DNA of 64,000 nt, taken from contig JAVJQK010000047.1 of NCBI GenBank assembly GCA_040218145.1, forward strand, positions 1 through 64,000, given 5' to 3'. Both the position numbers and the translations under genes were made by a program. Position 1 is the first letter of the stretch, and each line of letters opens with the position of its first letter. This DNA is from Sandaracinaceae bacterium (GTDB taxonomy: Bacteria; Myxococcota_A; Polyangia; Polyangiales; Sandaracinaceae). This document shows positions 28,336-37,795 of this stretch, one piece after another. The notes below the pieces were generated by a model. The model had not been told where the DNA came from, did no database searches, and saw only the letters and a program-made list of their open reading frames with translations.

Positions 28336-31300
28336 TTCCGCTCCCGGAGCCGCTCGATGAGCGCGTGCGTCACGAACCGGTTCACGCTCGCGACGCCCTG
28401 ACGGTTCTCCTTGATCAGGCCCATGCGTCGGAGCGCGTCGAGCTGCCGGTCGAGCTCTCGCCCCTCGAGGTCGGCGACCCGCATCAGCCGCTCGCGCGTC
28501 AGGCGCTTGTGGAGGAGCAGCTGGACGAGCACCGCCGTCCAGTCGGCGCGGAGTCGGTCGAGCACCTCCCAGTCGCGACGGCTCGGCGCGCGGATCTTGA
28601 TGGCGCGGTCGTCGCCCTCCTCGACGTGCGTGATCCACGAGGTGAGCGCGGTGCCCACGAGGCCCCGGCTGTAGGTGAAGTGCTGCGAGAACAGGCGGGC
28701 GAGGCGCCACTCCGACAGCTCGCTCTCGGCCGTACCGTCCAGCGAGAAGGTGATGCCGGTCGAGCCGTGGCGCAGCGTCACGATGTCCTTGAGCGCGTGC
28801 GCGGGGAGGGGGCCGCACTCGACGACCGCCAGCGCGTGGTCCGCGAGCGGGCGGAAGCGATTGACGAGGTCGAAGGGCAAGCTGCCCATCTCGATGAGGA
28901 AGAGCACGCGGCCCGCGTGCGCCTCGATGACCTCGATGAGCGCGTCGATCACCGCGAGCCCGTGCTCGCTCCGCTCCCACCAGAGCTCGAGATCTTCGAT
29001 GACCAGGACGCTCCGCTCGGGGATCGTCTGCACGATGTCGTTGACGCTGCCGCTCACCCCGGTGACCTCGGAGAGCTTGCGCCGGAACGCCTCGACGTCG
29101 GCCGCGCCGTCCTCGGGCGGCGGCACCCAGTGGATCTCGCGACCCGAGAGCGCCCGGCTGGTCAGGCGTCGACAGAGCGCGGTCTTTCCGCTGTCCGGCT
29201 CGCCCGTCACGACGAGGATGCCGCGGCCGCCCCGGGCGTGCTGCGCGATGCCCCGGCGCGCGCGCGACAGCTCCTGCTCGCGCTCGACCCAGAAGGTCTC
29301 GTTGAACGTGTTCTTCCCGAAGAAGAGCTGGCGGTAGTAGAAGGGCAAGTCCTCCAGCACCTCGGCGCTCGGCGTGTTGGCCTCGACGAAGCGCGAGACG
29401 CGCTCCACCAGGGCGCCCGCGGTCTCTCCCTCACGGAGGCGCCGCGCCATCAGCACGCCGGCGCTCCGCCCGTAGATGGCCTGGACGAGGCCCTCGCGCG
29501 CGCGCTCCAGGCCACGCAGCGCCAGCGACTGCGCGCCCGACACCGCGCGCTGCCCCTGGTGGCGCCGGATGTGCTGGCCCAGCTGGCGCGCCGACTCGGT
29601 CAGCTCGTAGACGTCGGTCCCACGGAGCACCGCGGAGAGCTTCGCCTCGAGCAGCGCGTCGACGTTCGGCACGATCGCCTCGAGCGGCGCGATCGCGCCC
29701 TCCACCCGCTCGAGCCCGTTGACCACCACCGGGCGCATGTGGGCGTGGAAGCCGCCCGCGGACTCCTTCGGGTCGTACTCGTTCTGGTGGAAGCCGATCA
29801 GGCGGACCACGTCCTCGGCCACGCCGACCGACTGCTGCTCCTGGGCGGGCACCTCCGCGAGGAGCTGGCTGAGCGGGCCGACCAGCTGCGCGTCGAGCAG
29901 GAACTGAGCGAGCCGCTTCAGCGGCAGCTCCACCATCTCGACCTCGTCCGCGTCCCCCTCGGCGAGGCGCTGGATCGACGCGTCGCTCAGGGTCGAGACG
30001 GACTCCGCGAGCTCCCCCGCCGAGCGCTGCCCCTCGCGCACCAGCGCGTCGACCGCCTGCACGGGATCGAAGCGGTGGGAGAGATCGACGTTGAGCTTCA
30101 CCGGCTCATCGCGCTCCTCCTCGAGGAAGGCGCCGAGCGCCTTCTTCAGATCGTGCGTGCCGTGCAGGACGCCGTTCTTCACCTCGAGCGCGATGGCCTC
30201 GCGCGTGCGCTGCACGATGGTCGCGATGCGGTGCTGGAAGCCGCTGACCTCGAGCCCGATCTGCGCGCGCTCGAAGAGCGCCTTCTGGTGCTCGTAGAAG
30301 ACGCCCGCCTCGTCGAGCAGGCCCGTCTTCAGCGCCTCGCTCTGCCGGCTCAGCTTGCGCTGCGACTTGAGCAGCTGCGGCAGGTCCACGCGGTCGAGGT
30401 CGTCGGCGTAGCCCTGGCTGAGCACGCGCGCCTCCTCGGCGAGGCGGGCCGCGTGCTCCTCGATCCGATTCTCGTGCAATCGCATCAGCTCTTGCAGGCG
30501 CTCCTTCGCGGTCTCGCGCTCCGACTCCACGAAGCTCGCGCGCGCCTCGTCGCTGCCGCTGCTGCCCTGGATGAGCGTCAGGCTCGTGCGCGAGGCGTGG
30601 AAGACCTTCAGGAGCTGGACGGCGAGGTGCCAGCTGTCGGTGACGAAGGCGCGCACCGTGTCGTCGACCGTCTCCACCGCGGCGTGCTCGACGTACCAGC
30701 GCTGGAGCGGCGCCGTCTCCACCTCCAGCTTCACCACGCCGCCCCGGGCGCGCTCGCGCCGGGCGCGCTTGACCTTGGCGAGCTCGCGGGAGTCGCTGGG
30801 GCTCGCGGCGAAGTCGGCGACGGGCCGCTCGAGCGTGACCATCCCGTGGGGCTCGACGAGGGTCGCGTCGCCGAGGAGCGCGCGCACGCGGCCCTCGAGG
30901 ATGTCGCGCTGATCCGGGAGATCCTGCCGGACGTAGTCATCGATCAGCTTGCGGCACTCGATCAGGAACGCGCTCTGGACGCGGTTGATGTGCCGCCGCC
31001 GCTTCACGGGGTTCGTGATGGCCAGCCCCTCGGCGAGCACCCCGAAGTGACGATCGACGAGGGTCTCGGTCCGGGCGAGCAGCTCGAGGTTCCGCGCGCC
31101 GAGCCGCGCCACGCTCTTCTGATAGAAGTCGCGCAGCGTGCCCTCGAGCCGCTGCGCGAACGCGCGCGCCTCGTCGGCGAGCGGCTCGAACGCGGGAGGG
31201 CGCAGCGAGGACAGCTCGATGCTGTCGGTGACGTCGGCCGCCTCCTCGGCCCCTTCGGCCGCCTCCTCCACCGGCGCCCGGACCACGCGGCCGACCGCCT

Positions 31301-33428
31301 CGAACTGCGAGCTGGGCGAGACGAAGAGCACGGTGGGCACCGACGTGCGGACCGAGTCGAGCGCCTCCAGGTGCGGGGCGGTCGGAGGCGGCGGCAGCTC
31401 CACGACCGCGAGGGTGGCGTCCGAGGAGCGGTCGCAGACGTGACGCTCGAGCGGCTTCGGGTCGACGGTGTCCAGGATCACCTCCACGTCGGCCGTGACG
31501 CGCGCCGCCTCGAGGAGCCGCCGCGTCGCGTTGCGCAGGCCGTCGCTCAGCGAGCTGTCGCGGCTGACCGTGATGAAGCGGACGGCCGCGCGACGGTGCT
31601 CCGGGCTCGAGGTGATGAAGCGGATGAGCGAGATCGACAGGGCGGGCGTGCTGTCGGCGCGCCACCACACGTCGATCCGCGGCGGCGTCCCCGGGGGCGG
31701 CTCGTGCGTCGCGTCGGTGAAGAGCAGCGTGTTGAGGTCCAGCTCCCGCAGCTGATCGATGAGACCCGCGAGCCGCTCGCCGTCCTCCGCGAAGCCGTCC
31801 CAGTCGATAAGCGCCGTGTTCGGCTCGATGCCGGAGTACCCGTGGTGCGCGGCGAAGCGCTCCATCGTCGCGTAGGGGTCCTCGGTCTCGACGTCGCGGG
31901 TGAACACGCCGACCACGGGCCCCTCGTCGAACAGGAGCGGATCGCTCTGCGCCGGCCGCTTGCCCCGCGCGCGCAGCCGGATGTCGGTGAGCATCCCGTT
32001 GCCCGTGATGAGCGAGCCGGCGGTGCGCCGCAGCGCCTCCCGGGGCGCGCCGTCGTCGGGCCGGAACATGAGGATGTTCGGGCGCCAGTTGCGCTGCTGG
32101 CGCTGCGCGAGCGCGAGCCGATGCAGGCCCGCCCGCACCAGGGTCGACCAGATGCCCTCCCAGGCGTCGCCCGACTCGAGCTGCAGCTGCCGGCGCTGGA
32201 GATAGACGAAGAGCGCGCTCATCACGACCAGCGCCCCGGCCATCGCCGCGAGGTCCATCTGGATCATCAGCAGCAAGCACACGACGGCGCCGACCACGCT
32301 GATCGTCTTCGGGATCCGGAAGTCGGGCCGGAAGTCGGGGCTCACCCAGCTCTCGATCGCCGCCGCGAGGTTCAGGAACCCGTAGGTGGCCATGAAGACC
32401 ATCGACACGACGCGCGCGATCACGTCGAGCTCGGCGATGAGGATGCCGGCCCAGCCGATCGCGAAGGCGAGCAGGAGCGCGTTGCGCGGCTCGTTGGTCT
32501 TGCCGTGCCCCTTGGCGAAGAAGCGCGGCGTGATGCCGTCGCCGCTGATGGTCTGCAGGATGCGAGGCGCGCCGAGGATGCTGCCCAGCGCCGACGAGAG
32601 GGTCGCGCCCCAGATGCCGGCCGTGACGAGCGGCGCCCAGAGCGACATGTCCTCGAGGATGCGCGGGTTGTTCACCAGCTCTTCGGCCGGCACACGGAAG
32701 GCGAGGAACGCGGCGAGGGCGAGGTAGACCGCGAGGCCGACGAAGATCGCGGCCATCGTCCCCGTGGGGATCGACTCCTTCGGATCGCGGAGATCGCCCG
32801 ACATGTTGACGCCGGCCGTGAAGCCCGTCACGGCGGGGAAGAAGATCCCGAACAGCACCGCGAACGACTCGCCCCCCTCGGGGGTGCCGATCAGCGGCGC
32901 GGAGTCCTCCGGGGCGGACCCGAAGAAGATCGAGATCAGCGAGAGCACGATCGCGCCGAGGATCAGGTACTGGGTCTTGATCGCCAGCGACGTGCTGATG
33001 AAGGTGATCACCGTCAGCAACACGACGGTCACCGTGCCGCAGATGCGGATCGTGTTCGGGGTGACGTCCACCCCGATCACCCCGAGGAAGCTCTCGGAGA
33101 AGCCGATGATGTAGAGGCTGATGCTGAACGACAGCCCGAGGAAGAGCGCGAGCCCCAGGGTCCCGCCGATCGGCAGCCCGAGGCTCCGCGAGACGATGTA
33201 GTAGGGGCCGCCCGCGCCGACGCTCTTGTCGGTGGCGATCGACGAGATGCTCAGCCCCGTGCACACGCTCACGATGTGCGCGAGCACGATGATCGCGAAG
33301 GCGAGCGCGAGCCCCGAGTTCCCCACCACCCACGGGAGGCGGAGGTACATGATCACGCCGAGGATCGTCAGGATCGACGGCGTGAAGACGCCGCCGAAGG
33401 TCCCGAACTTGCTGTCGCTCTTCGCCAC
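28323..33428 (-). CDS. SLC12-type cation-chloride cotransporter fused to a helical region and a P-loop ATPase, 1,701 aa
   Basis: Residues 1-410 form a 12-helix APC-superfamily transporter of the SLC12 type, opening with GTFGGVFTPSILTILGVIMY, then GAGGPYYIVSRSLG, VTGFTAGVNMSGDL and SALGSILGAPRILQ. Residues about 440-740 match the cytoplasmic C-terminal domain of that family (NWRPNILMFRP). A long, mostly helical, coiled-coil-like region of about 600 residues follows. Near 1361 the motif LPFYYRQLFFGKNTFNETFW leads into an AAA-like ATPase with Walker A GEPDSGKT (1409-1416), Walker B SVLVIEDLE (about 1473-1481) and a C-terminal winged-helix-like part ending at 1701. Known SLC12 proteins are secondary carriers without an ATPase, so regulation rather than pumping is the likelier ATPase role. 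The start is GTG at 33428. The reading frame is continuous with no sign of frameshift. Confidence 0.9.
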   Translation of the reverse strand: MAKSDSKFGTFGGVFTPSILTILGVIMYLRLPWVVGNSGLALAFAIIVLAHIVSVCTGLSISSIATDKSVGAGGPYYIVSRSLGLPIGGTLGLALFLGLSFSISLYIIGFSESFLGVIGVDVTPNTIRICGTVTVVLLTVITFISTSLAIKTQYLILGAIVLSLISIFFGSAPEDSAPLIGTPEGGESFAVLFGIFFPAVTGFTAGVNMSGDLRDPKESIPTGTMAAIFVGLAVYLALAAFLAFRVPAEELVNNPRILEDMSLWAPLVTAGIWGATLSSALGSILGAPRILQTISGDGITPRFFAKGHGKTNEPRNALLLAFAIGWAGILIAELDVIARVVSMVFMATYGFLNLAAAIESWVSPDFRPDFRIPKTISVVGAVVCLLLMIQMDLAAMAGALVVMSALFVYLQRRQLQLESGDAWEGIWSTLVRAGLHRLALAQRQQRNWRPNILMFRPDDGAPREALRRTAGSLITGNGMLTDIRLRARGKRPAQSDPLLFDEGPVVGVFTRDVETEDPYATMERFAAHHGYSGIEPNTALIDWDGFAEDGERLAGLIDQLRELDLNTLLFTDATHEPPPGTPPRIDVWWRADSTPALSISLIRFITSSPEHRRAAVRFITVSRDSSLSDGLRNATRRLLEAARVTADVEVILDTVDPKPLERHVCDRSSDATLAVVELPPPPTAPHLEALDSVRTSVPTVLFVSPSSQFEAVGRVVRAPVEEAAEGAEEAADVTDSIELSSLRPPAFEPLADEARAFAQRLEGTLRDFYQKSVARLGARNLELLARTETLVDRHFGVLAEGLAITNPVKRRRHINRVQSAFLIECRKLIDDYVRQDLPDQRDILEGRVRALLGDATLVEPHGMVTLERPVADFAASPSDSRELAKVKRARRERARGGVVKLEVETAPLQRWYVEHAAVETVDDTVRAFVTDSWHLAVQLLKVFHASRTSLTLIQGSSGSDEARASFVESERETAKERLQELMRLHENRIEEHAARLAEEARVLSQGYADDLDRVDLPQLLKSQRKLSRQSEALKTGLLDEAGVFYEHQKALFERAQIGLEVSGFQHRIATIVQRTREAIALEVKNGVLHGTHDLKKALGAFLEEERDEPVKLNVDLSHRFDPVQAVDALVREGQRSAGELAESVSTLSDASIQRLAEGDADEVEMVELPLKRLAQFLLDAQLVGPLSQLLAEVPAQEQQSVGVAEDVVRLIGFHQNEYDPKESAGGFHAHMRPVVVNGLERVEGAIAPLEAIVPNVDALLEAKLSAVLRGTDVYELTESARQLGQHIRRHQGQRAVSGAQSLALRGLERAREGLVQAIYGRSAGVLMARRLREGETAGALVERVSRFVEANTPSAEVLEDLPFYYRQLFFGKNTFNETFWVEREQELSRARRGIAQHARGGRGILVVTGEPDSGKTALCRRLTSRALSGREIHWVPPPEDGAADVEAFRRKLSEVTGVSGSVNDIVQTIPERSVLVIEDLELWWERSEHGLAVIDALIEVIEAHAGRVLFLIEMGSLPFDLVNRFRPLADHALAVVECGPLPAHALKDIVTLRHGSTGITFSLDGTAESELSEWRLARLFSQHFTYSRGLVGTALTSWITHVEEGDDRAIKIRAPSRRDWEVLDRLRADWTAVLVQLLLHKRLTRERLMRVADLEGRELDRQLDALRRMGLIKENRQGVASVNRFVTHALIERLRERKVLP

Positions 33429-33545
33429 CCGGCGCGAGCATATCGCGTTCAGGTCGAGATGTGCTCCCGTCCTTCGAACGCGAAACGCGCCCGCCCCGGT
33501 CGGGACGAGCGCGCTCGCGTCTGGGGCCGATCAGCCCTCGGGCCC

Positions 33546-35273
33546 TCAGACTTCGGCGAAGTCCTCGAGGATGCCGCCGCGCGCCTCGCGGAGCTTGCGG
33601 AGCGCCTGCACCTGGAGCTGACGGATCCGCTCGCGGCTGAGCCCGAACTTGTCGCCCACATCCGTGAGGGTGTGCTCCTCCTCGCCGTCCATGCCGAAGC
33701 GCATCCGGAGGATCTCCTTCTCGCGATCGGTCAACGTCTCGAGCACCTCGCGCATCGTCGCCTCGAGCGAGTCGTCGACGAGCGGCTGCATCGGGGTGTC
33801 CTGGTCGGGGTCGACCACGAGGTCGCCGAGGGTGGACGAGCCATCCTCACCGACCGGGATGTCGAGGCTGACGGTGTCCCGCATCGCCTCGAGGAGCTCC
33901 TGCACGCGCCGCTCCGGCATCTGGAGCTTCTTGCCGATCTCCTTGGCCGTCGGCGCGCGCCCGAGCTTGGGCGACATCTCACCGATGGTGCGCATCACGC
34001 GGTGGAAGCGCTCGAGCGCGTTCACCGGGATGCGGATGGTGCGGCCCTGCTCCTGGGTCGCCCGGTTCATCGACTGCCGGATCCACCAGCCCGCGTACGT
34101 CGAGAGGCGGAAGCCCTTGTGGTAGTCGAACTTCTCGACCGCGCGCATCAGGCCCATGTTGCCCTCCTGGATGAGGTCCAGGAACGGGAGCCCACGGTTG
34201 CGGTACTGCTTGGCGATGCTGACGACGAGGCGGAGGTTGGCCTCGACCATCTCGCTCTTGGCGTGGTCGACGTCGGCGAGCGCGCGACGCAGCGAGCGCA
34301 CCGTCTCACGGACCACGGCCAGGGGCTGGCCGGCGTCCTCCTCGATGCGACGGACCACGCGACGCGCGTCACGGATGGCGCGCACCGCGGTGCTGTCCGC
34401 GCCGCGCTTGCGGAGCCGCTCGATCGCGGCCGGCGAGAGCTGCACCGCCTCGTCGAAGTCGATCTCGAGGCGACCGACCGCCCGACGGATGGTCCGCTCG
34501 GCGCGCTCGACCTGCCGGAGGTAGCCCTCGAGGCGGCTGGTGATGCGCTCGAGCCGCTTCTCGTGGAAGTCGATCGAGCAGAGGACCTGCGCCCGCTCCT
34601 CGACGAGGGCCGCACGCTTGCTCGCGCTGCGCGCGGTGCGCATGCGGTGCTCGATGTCGTTGACCTCACGAAGCTTCCGGAGGGTGTCCTGGAGCGCCTG
34701 GGCCTCCTCTTCGGTGCCCTTGCGGAGGTTCTCGGCGACGACCTCCCGCACGCTCATCTCGCCGTTCTCGAGGCGCTGCAGCATCTCGCTCAGCTCCGGC
34801 ATCCGGATGGACGTCCGCCAGAGGAGGTCGAGCACGACGGCGCGACCCTTCTCGATCTGCCGGGCGAGCTCGATCTCACCGTCGCGCGTCAGCAGCGCGA
34901 CGTCGCCGAGCTTGCCGAGGTAGCGCTCGATGCTGTCGAGCTGACCCTTGGACGAGCGGTAGCCGCGGCTCTGGCCGCGGGCCTTCTCCTTCTTGGAGCC
35001 GTCCGTCACCGACAGCCCGATGCCGAGCTCTTCGAGCTCGCGCAGCGCGCGCGGAACGGCACGACTCAGGTCCGGCTCCCCCGCCAAGGAGGCCGACACT
35101 TCGTCGTAGGTCAAGAAGCCACGGTTCCTGCCCTTGGTGAGGAGAGCCTCACCAAGTACGGACGCATGGACGGTTCGGTTGTACTGCTTCAAGGGATGCC
35201 TGCCTTCCTCCACGCCGCCCGCGTGACCGCGGCGACGGGACGAATGGTTGTTGGGTCGACGATGCTCCGACAT
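33546..35273 (-). CDS. RpoD-like sigma-70 factor (group 1 or 2)
   Basis: The 575-aa protein starts at ATG 35273 with AGGGGAAG just upstream. It has a region 1.1-like N-terminus ([12 protein letters not shown]), region 1.2, a ~200-residue charged non-conserved region, region 2 ([53 protein letters not shown]), region 3 and region 4 with its helix-turn-helix ([20 protein letters not shown]). It binds core RNA polymerase and recognises -35/-10 promoters. Region 2.4 differs somewhat from typical primary factors (QGRTIRIPV instead of QARTIRIPV), so it may be the housekeeping factor or a paralogue. It lies 117 bp upstream of the SLC12-ATPase gene on the same strand. Confidence 0.9.
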   Translation of the reverse strand: MSEHRRPNNHSSRRRGHAGGVEEGRHPLKQYNRTVHASVLGEALLTKGRNRGFLTYDEVSASLAGEPDLSRAVPRALRELEELGIGLSVTDGSKKEKARGQSRGYRSSKGQLDSIERYLGKLGDVALLTRDGEIELARQIEKGRAVVLDLLWRTSIRMPELSEMLQRLENGEMSVREVVAENLRKGTEEEAQALQDTLRKLREVNDIEHRMRTARSASKRAALVEERAQVLCSIDFHEKRLERITSRLEGYLRQVERAERTIRRAVGRLEIDFDEAVQLSPAAIERLRKRGADSTAVRAIRDARRVVRRIEEDAGQPLAVVRETVRSLRRALADVDHAKSEMVEANLRLVVSIAKQYRNRGLPFLDLIQEGNMGLMRAVEKFDYHKGFRLSTYAGWWIRQSMNRATQEQGRTIRIPVNALERFHRVMRTIGEMSPKLGRAPTAKEIGKKLQMPERRVQELLEAMRDTVSLDIPVGEDGSSTLGDLVVDPDQDTPMQPLVDDSLEATMREVLETLTDREKEILRMRFGMDGEEEHTLTDVGDKFGLSRERIRQLQVQALRKLREARGGILEDFAEV

Positions 35274-35791
35274 GTTCTTCCCCTCTGATCCTTGGGGCCG
35301 AAACCGAGGACGCACAGTGCTCAGGCGAAACACCCGCTCTGGGTGGACTACCTTTGGACGGACTGGACGTCTCCGCGTTCCAATGCGCGGCTCCGAGGGG
35401 GATGTAAGCTCCGCGCCGGCCAAGCCAAATCGGGGGCGAGCTGTCATCGTGCAGCTGCAGGTCACCCGCGCGGTACGCCTCGCATCCGTCTCTGCTCCAA
35501 CCCTGCGGCGCGAGGCCAGGGCTCTCCTGGGGGCGTGTCCGCTCTGGGGGACGGGCCGCGCTGAGAACCACCATTTTGGGACGTGAGGACGGAATCCTCG
35601 GCGTTTGTTCAGTGTCGATAACGTAAGAACGCAAACCGCGCCTGTAAACCCCTCGGCCCGAACGGGCCACGGAGGGAGTACGGACGAGCAGCCAGATCGT
35701 TTCACGCCCATGCCGTGGGATTCAGCCGACACCCCTCGTCAACCGGGGGGCGGCGCTCGCTGTTCCCGTGGTTTTCGCGCGCGTGAGTGTC
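35274..35791. other. Gene-free region upstream of the sigma factor gene
   Basis: About 520 bp without a convincing gene; base composition is more mixed than in the flanking genes and third-position GC bias is lost. It should hold the 5' leader and promoter of the sigma-factor gene on the - strand. The region around 35600-35650 is the least GC-rich part (gtgtcgataacgtaagaacg), but I cannot define -35/-10 boxes with confidence. Confidence 0.6.
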
Positions 35792-36409
35792 TCAGGGGCG
35801 CTCGACGGCGATCACGTAGCGGGCCGGGTCGAGGCTGTGGTCGGTGAAGACCCAGAGCGCGCCGTCGCCGCAGCGGTAACGCTCCCCGCCGCCCTCTCGC
35901 CACACGCAGTCGCCGATCGCGTCCCGCATCGCGTGGATGTGGTCGCCCACCGCGAACACGGTCCCGCCCAGGCGCACGCGCTCGAGATCTCCCATCGAGG
36001 CCTCTACGCGGCGCACGCCTTCGTCGTCGAGCCAGACGCGGTAGGGGCCGAAGCGGAGGCTGCGCGGGGTGGCGGGACTCTCCGGGAGGCCGAGCGCGCG
36101 CAGCTCTTCTTGACTCATGCCGATGCGGATGGGCCCGAGCTGCGCGCCCGCCACCACGGCCAGCGGCTCGGGAGCCGGCGGCTCGGGCGGAGGCGCGGGC
36201 GGCTCCGGCTCGGCGAGCTCCGCGGGCGCGGCCTCGGGAGCCGGCTCGTCCGGCGCCTGCGCTTCTTCCGTGGAGTCCTCGGCCGCGCGCGGCGCTCGGG
36301 CCGCCTCCGGCTCGCGTGTCTCCGAGGCGCCACAGCCGACCGCGAGGACCAGCGCGAGCGAGGAGACGAACCGCGACGAGACGGAGAGCGAGGTCGGCCG
36401 AGCACGCAT
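35792..36409 (-). CDS. Lipoprotein with Glu/Pro/Ala-rich linker
   Basis: The 205-aa protein has a lipobox (LALVLAVGC), then about 60 residues dominated by Glu, Pro and Ala, then a C-terminal domain of ~120 residues (LGPIRIGMSQEELRALGLP, FGPYRVWLDDEGVRRVEASM, two Cys near CVWREGGG and YRCGDGALW). The IRIGMSQEEL segment resembles the start of small SmpA/OmlA-like beta domains, but I do not assign it firmly. The function is unknown; it probably sits in the envelope. It follows the sigma-factor upstream region and has no clear operon partner. Confidence 0.75.
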   Translation of the reverse strand: MRARPTSLSVSSRFVSSLALVLAVGCGASETREPEAARAPRAAEDSTEEAQAPDEPAPEAAPAELAEPEPPAPPPEPPAPEPLAVVAGAQLGPIRIGMSQEELRALGLPESPATPRSLRFGPYRVWLDDEGVRRVEASMGDLERVRLGGTVFAVGDHIHAMRDAIGDCVWREGGGERYRCGDGALWVFTDHSLDPARYVIAVERP

Positions 36410-36483
36410 GCTGGCCGACTCATACCCTGACGCGCAGCGGAGCGCACGCCTCGCGAGACCGCGCGGCCGAGACCCGATCGCGT

Positions 36484-36813
36484 TCAGGCGAACGCCGCGC
36501 GCACGGACTCGTCGTAGTTGAGCCAGCTGTCCTTCTCGGTCAGCAGCTCGTCCGCGATCTCCTGGACCTTCTCCTGCGCTTCATCGACCTCGGGGAGGGT
36601 GAAGACTTCGGAGGGACCGGTGCGGTTGGGGTTCCACTTGATGAACACGTTGGCCTTGGGGAACGTGTCCTTCAGGCGCTTGCGAAGCTCGATCTGGAAG
36701 TCACGCGCGCTGACGTCGCGTAGGAGCCCGACGGGGTCCACGTCGCGGAAGAGATCGGCGTTCGCCGTGTAGTCGATGGTCGTGAGAGAGACGTTCGCTG
36801 TGGTGAGGGACAA
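36484..36813 (-). CDS. Unrecognised conserved-looking protein, about 109 aa
   Basis: The frame ends at 36484 and codes for a soluble, moderately acidic protein with a likely alpha/beta character (LFRDVDPVGLLRDVSARDFQ, LRKRLKDTFPKANVFIKWNP, DEAQEKVQEIADELL). I do not recognise the family. The TTG at 36813 is taken as the start because a strong AGGAG lies immediately upstream, although the spacing of 2 bp is unusually short; the frame extends to 36873 and another near-cognate start is possible. The coding sequence itself has good codon structure. It lies 96 bp downstream of the PilZ-like gene on the same strand. Confidence 0.65.
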   Translation of the reverse strand: MSLTTANVSLTTIDYTANADLFRDVDPVGLLRDVSARDFQIELRKRLKDTFPKANVFIKWNPNRTGPSEVFTLPEVDEAQEKVQEIADELLTEKDSWLNYDESVRAAFA

Positions 36814-36909
36814 AACTCCTGTTTCCTTTCGTAGTCGAGTCACCGTACTAACGCCATGGGCCGCCGGACGCAATGATTCGCGTTCGACACACCGACGCGC
36901 GCAGGCGCC

Positions 36910-37785
36910 TCAGAGATCGTCGTCGACGTCGGCGAGAGCCGCGAGCGATGCGAGACCCAATCGCAAGGCGGCTTGCAGGACCGCTTCTTCGGGGCTGCGC
37001 CTGGCGCGCTCCGGGTCGACCACCGCGCGAGGCAGCGTCGGCGCCAGAGCACGCGCGCGAGAGACCAGGCTCCGCGGCACCTCGATGCGCAGCGCGTCCG
37101 GATCGGAGGGGATCGGCACCAGCGCGGAGGGGGCGCTGATCACGGTGTCGTGAGTGGCCATCTCCTTGGCGGTGTCGGCCGCCGGGTCGACGGGCACCTT
37201 CAGCGGCTTGCGGCGGCGTCTCGGCGCCGTCGAGGGAGCGGCCGCCTGGCTCGCCGGCTTCGGCGTCGGCCTCGGCGGCAGCGGCGCCGGCGGCGGCCGC
37301 GACGGCGCGGCCTGGGCCATCGCGGCGGGCGCGCCACGCGCTGCGGGCGCTCCCGGGGCAGGCGTCGCAGGCGGACGCTTCGGCGCGGGCGGCCTGGGAA
37401 TGGACGGCTTGGCGGCGGGCGGCTCGAACACCGGCAGCGGCGGCGCGACGTCGCGCTCGGCGGCCCGCTCCACGATCGGCTGCTGCCCCGTGACCTCTCC
37501 GCCGTCGCGCGCGAGCAGCACGCGCTCGTACATGATCTCGTTCCGCTCGTCGAACTGGAGCAGCGAGAGCAGGAGCCTGCCGTTCGTCTTGCCCTGCGCG
37601 CGGCCGACGCCCTCGAGGACCGCGGTCCCATCGGCGAGCTGCACGGCGAAGCGCACCCACTCGCCGTCCGCGATCGGTCGCTCACAGGGCACGCGCACCG
37701 AGGTGTCGTCGACGTGGTTGGCGAGCTCCTCCACGGCGTCGGCGACGTCGGTCCAGCGGGTACGGATGTCGAGCGTCTCGCTCAT
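36910..37785 (-). CDS. PilZ-like domain protein with Pro/Ala-rich linker
   Basis: The 291-aa protein has an N-terminal ~100-residue PilZ-like domain of the myxobacterial type (TLDIRTRWTDVADAVEELAN, GEWVRFAVQLADGTAVLEGVG, ERNEIMYERVLL). A Pro/Ala/Arg-rich linker of about 100 residues follows, then a short C-terminal helical segment (RIEVPRSLVSRARALAP). The canonical RxxxR c-di-GMP motif is not evident, so it may not bind the nucleotide. The ATG at 37785 is only 10 bp from the stop of the carboxypeptidase gene, which suggests one transcript. Related proteins work in myxobacterial polarity and motility, but that is not shown here. Confidence 0.75.
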   Translation of the reverse strand: MSETLDIRTRWTDVADAVEELANHVDDTSVRVPCERPIADGEWVRFAVQLADGTAVLEGVGRAQGKTNGRLLLSLLQFDERNEIMYERVLLARDGGEVTGQQPIVERAAERDVAPPLPVFEPPAAKPSIPRPPAPKRPPATPAPGAPAARGAPAAMAQAAPSRPPPAPLPPRPTPKPASQAAAPSTAPRRRRKPLKVPVDPAADTAKEMATHDTVISAPSALVPIPSDPDALRIEVPRSLVSRARALAPTLPRAVVDPERARRSPEEAVLQAALRLGLASLAALADVDDDL

Positions 37786-37795
37786 GGGCCGCAGG

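Noticed and set aside
28215-35288. 2,357-codon open frame on the + strand opposite the SLC12-ATPase and sigma genes
   Set aside because: It covers two genes with well-recognised motifs on the other strand and shows only Arg/His/Asp/Leu-rich low-complexity sequence.
35792-36409. Firm assignment as an SmpA/BamE-like protein
   Set aside because: Only one short segment resembles the family and the length and linker differ; left as a lipoprotein of unknown function.
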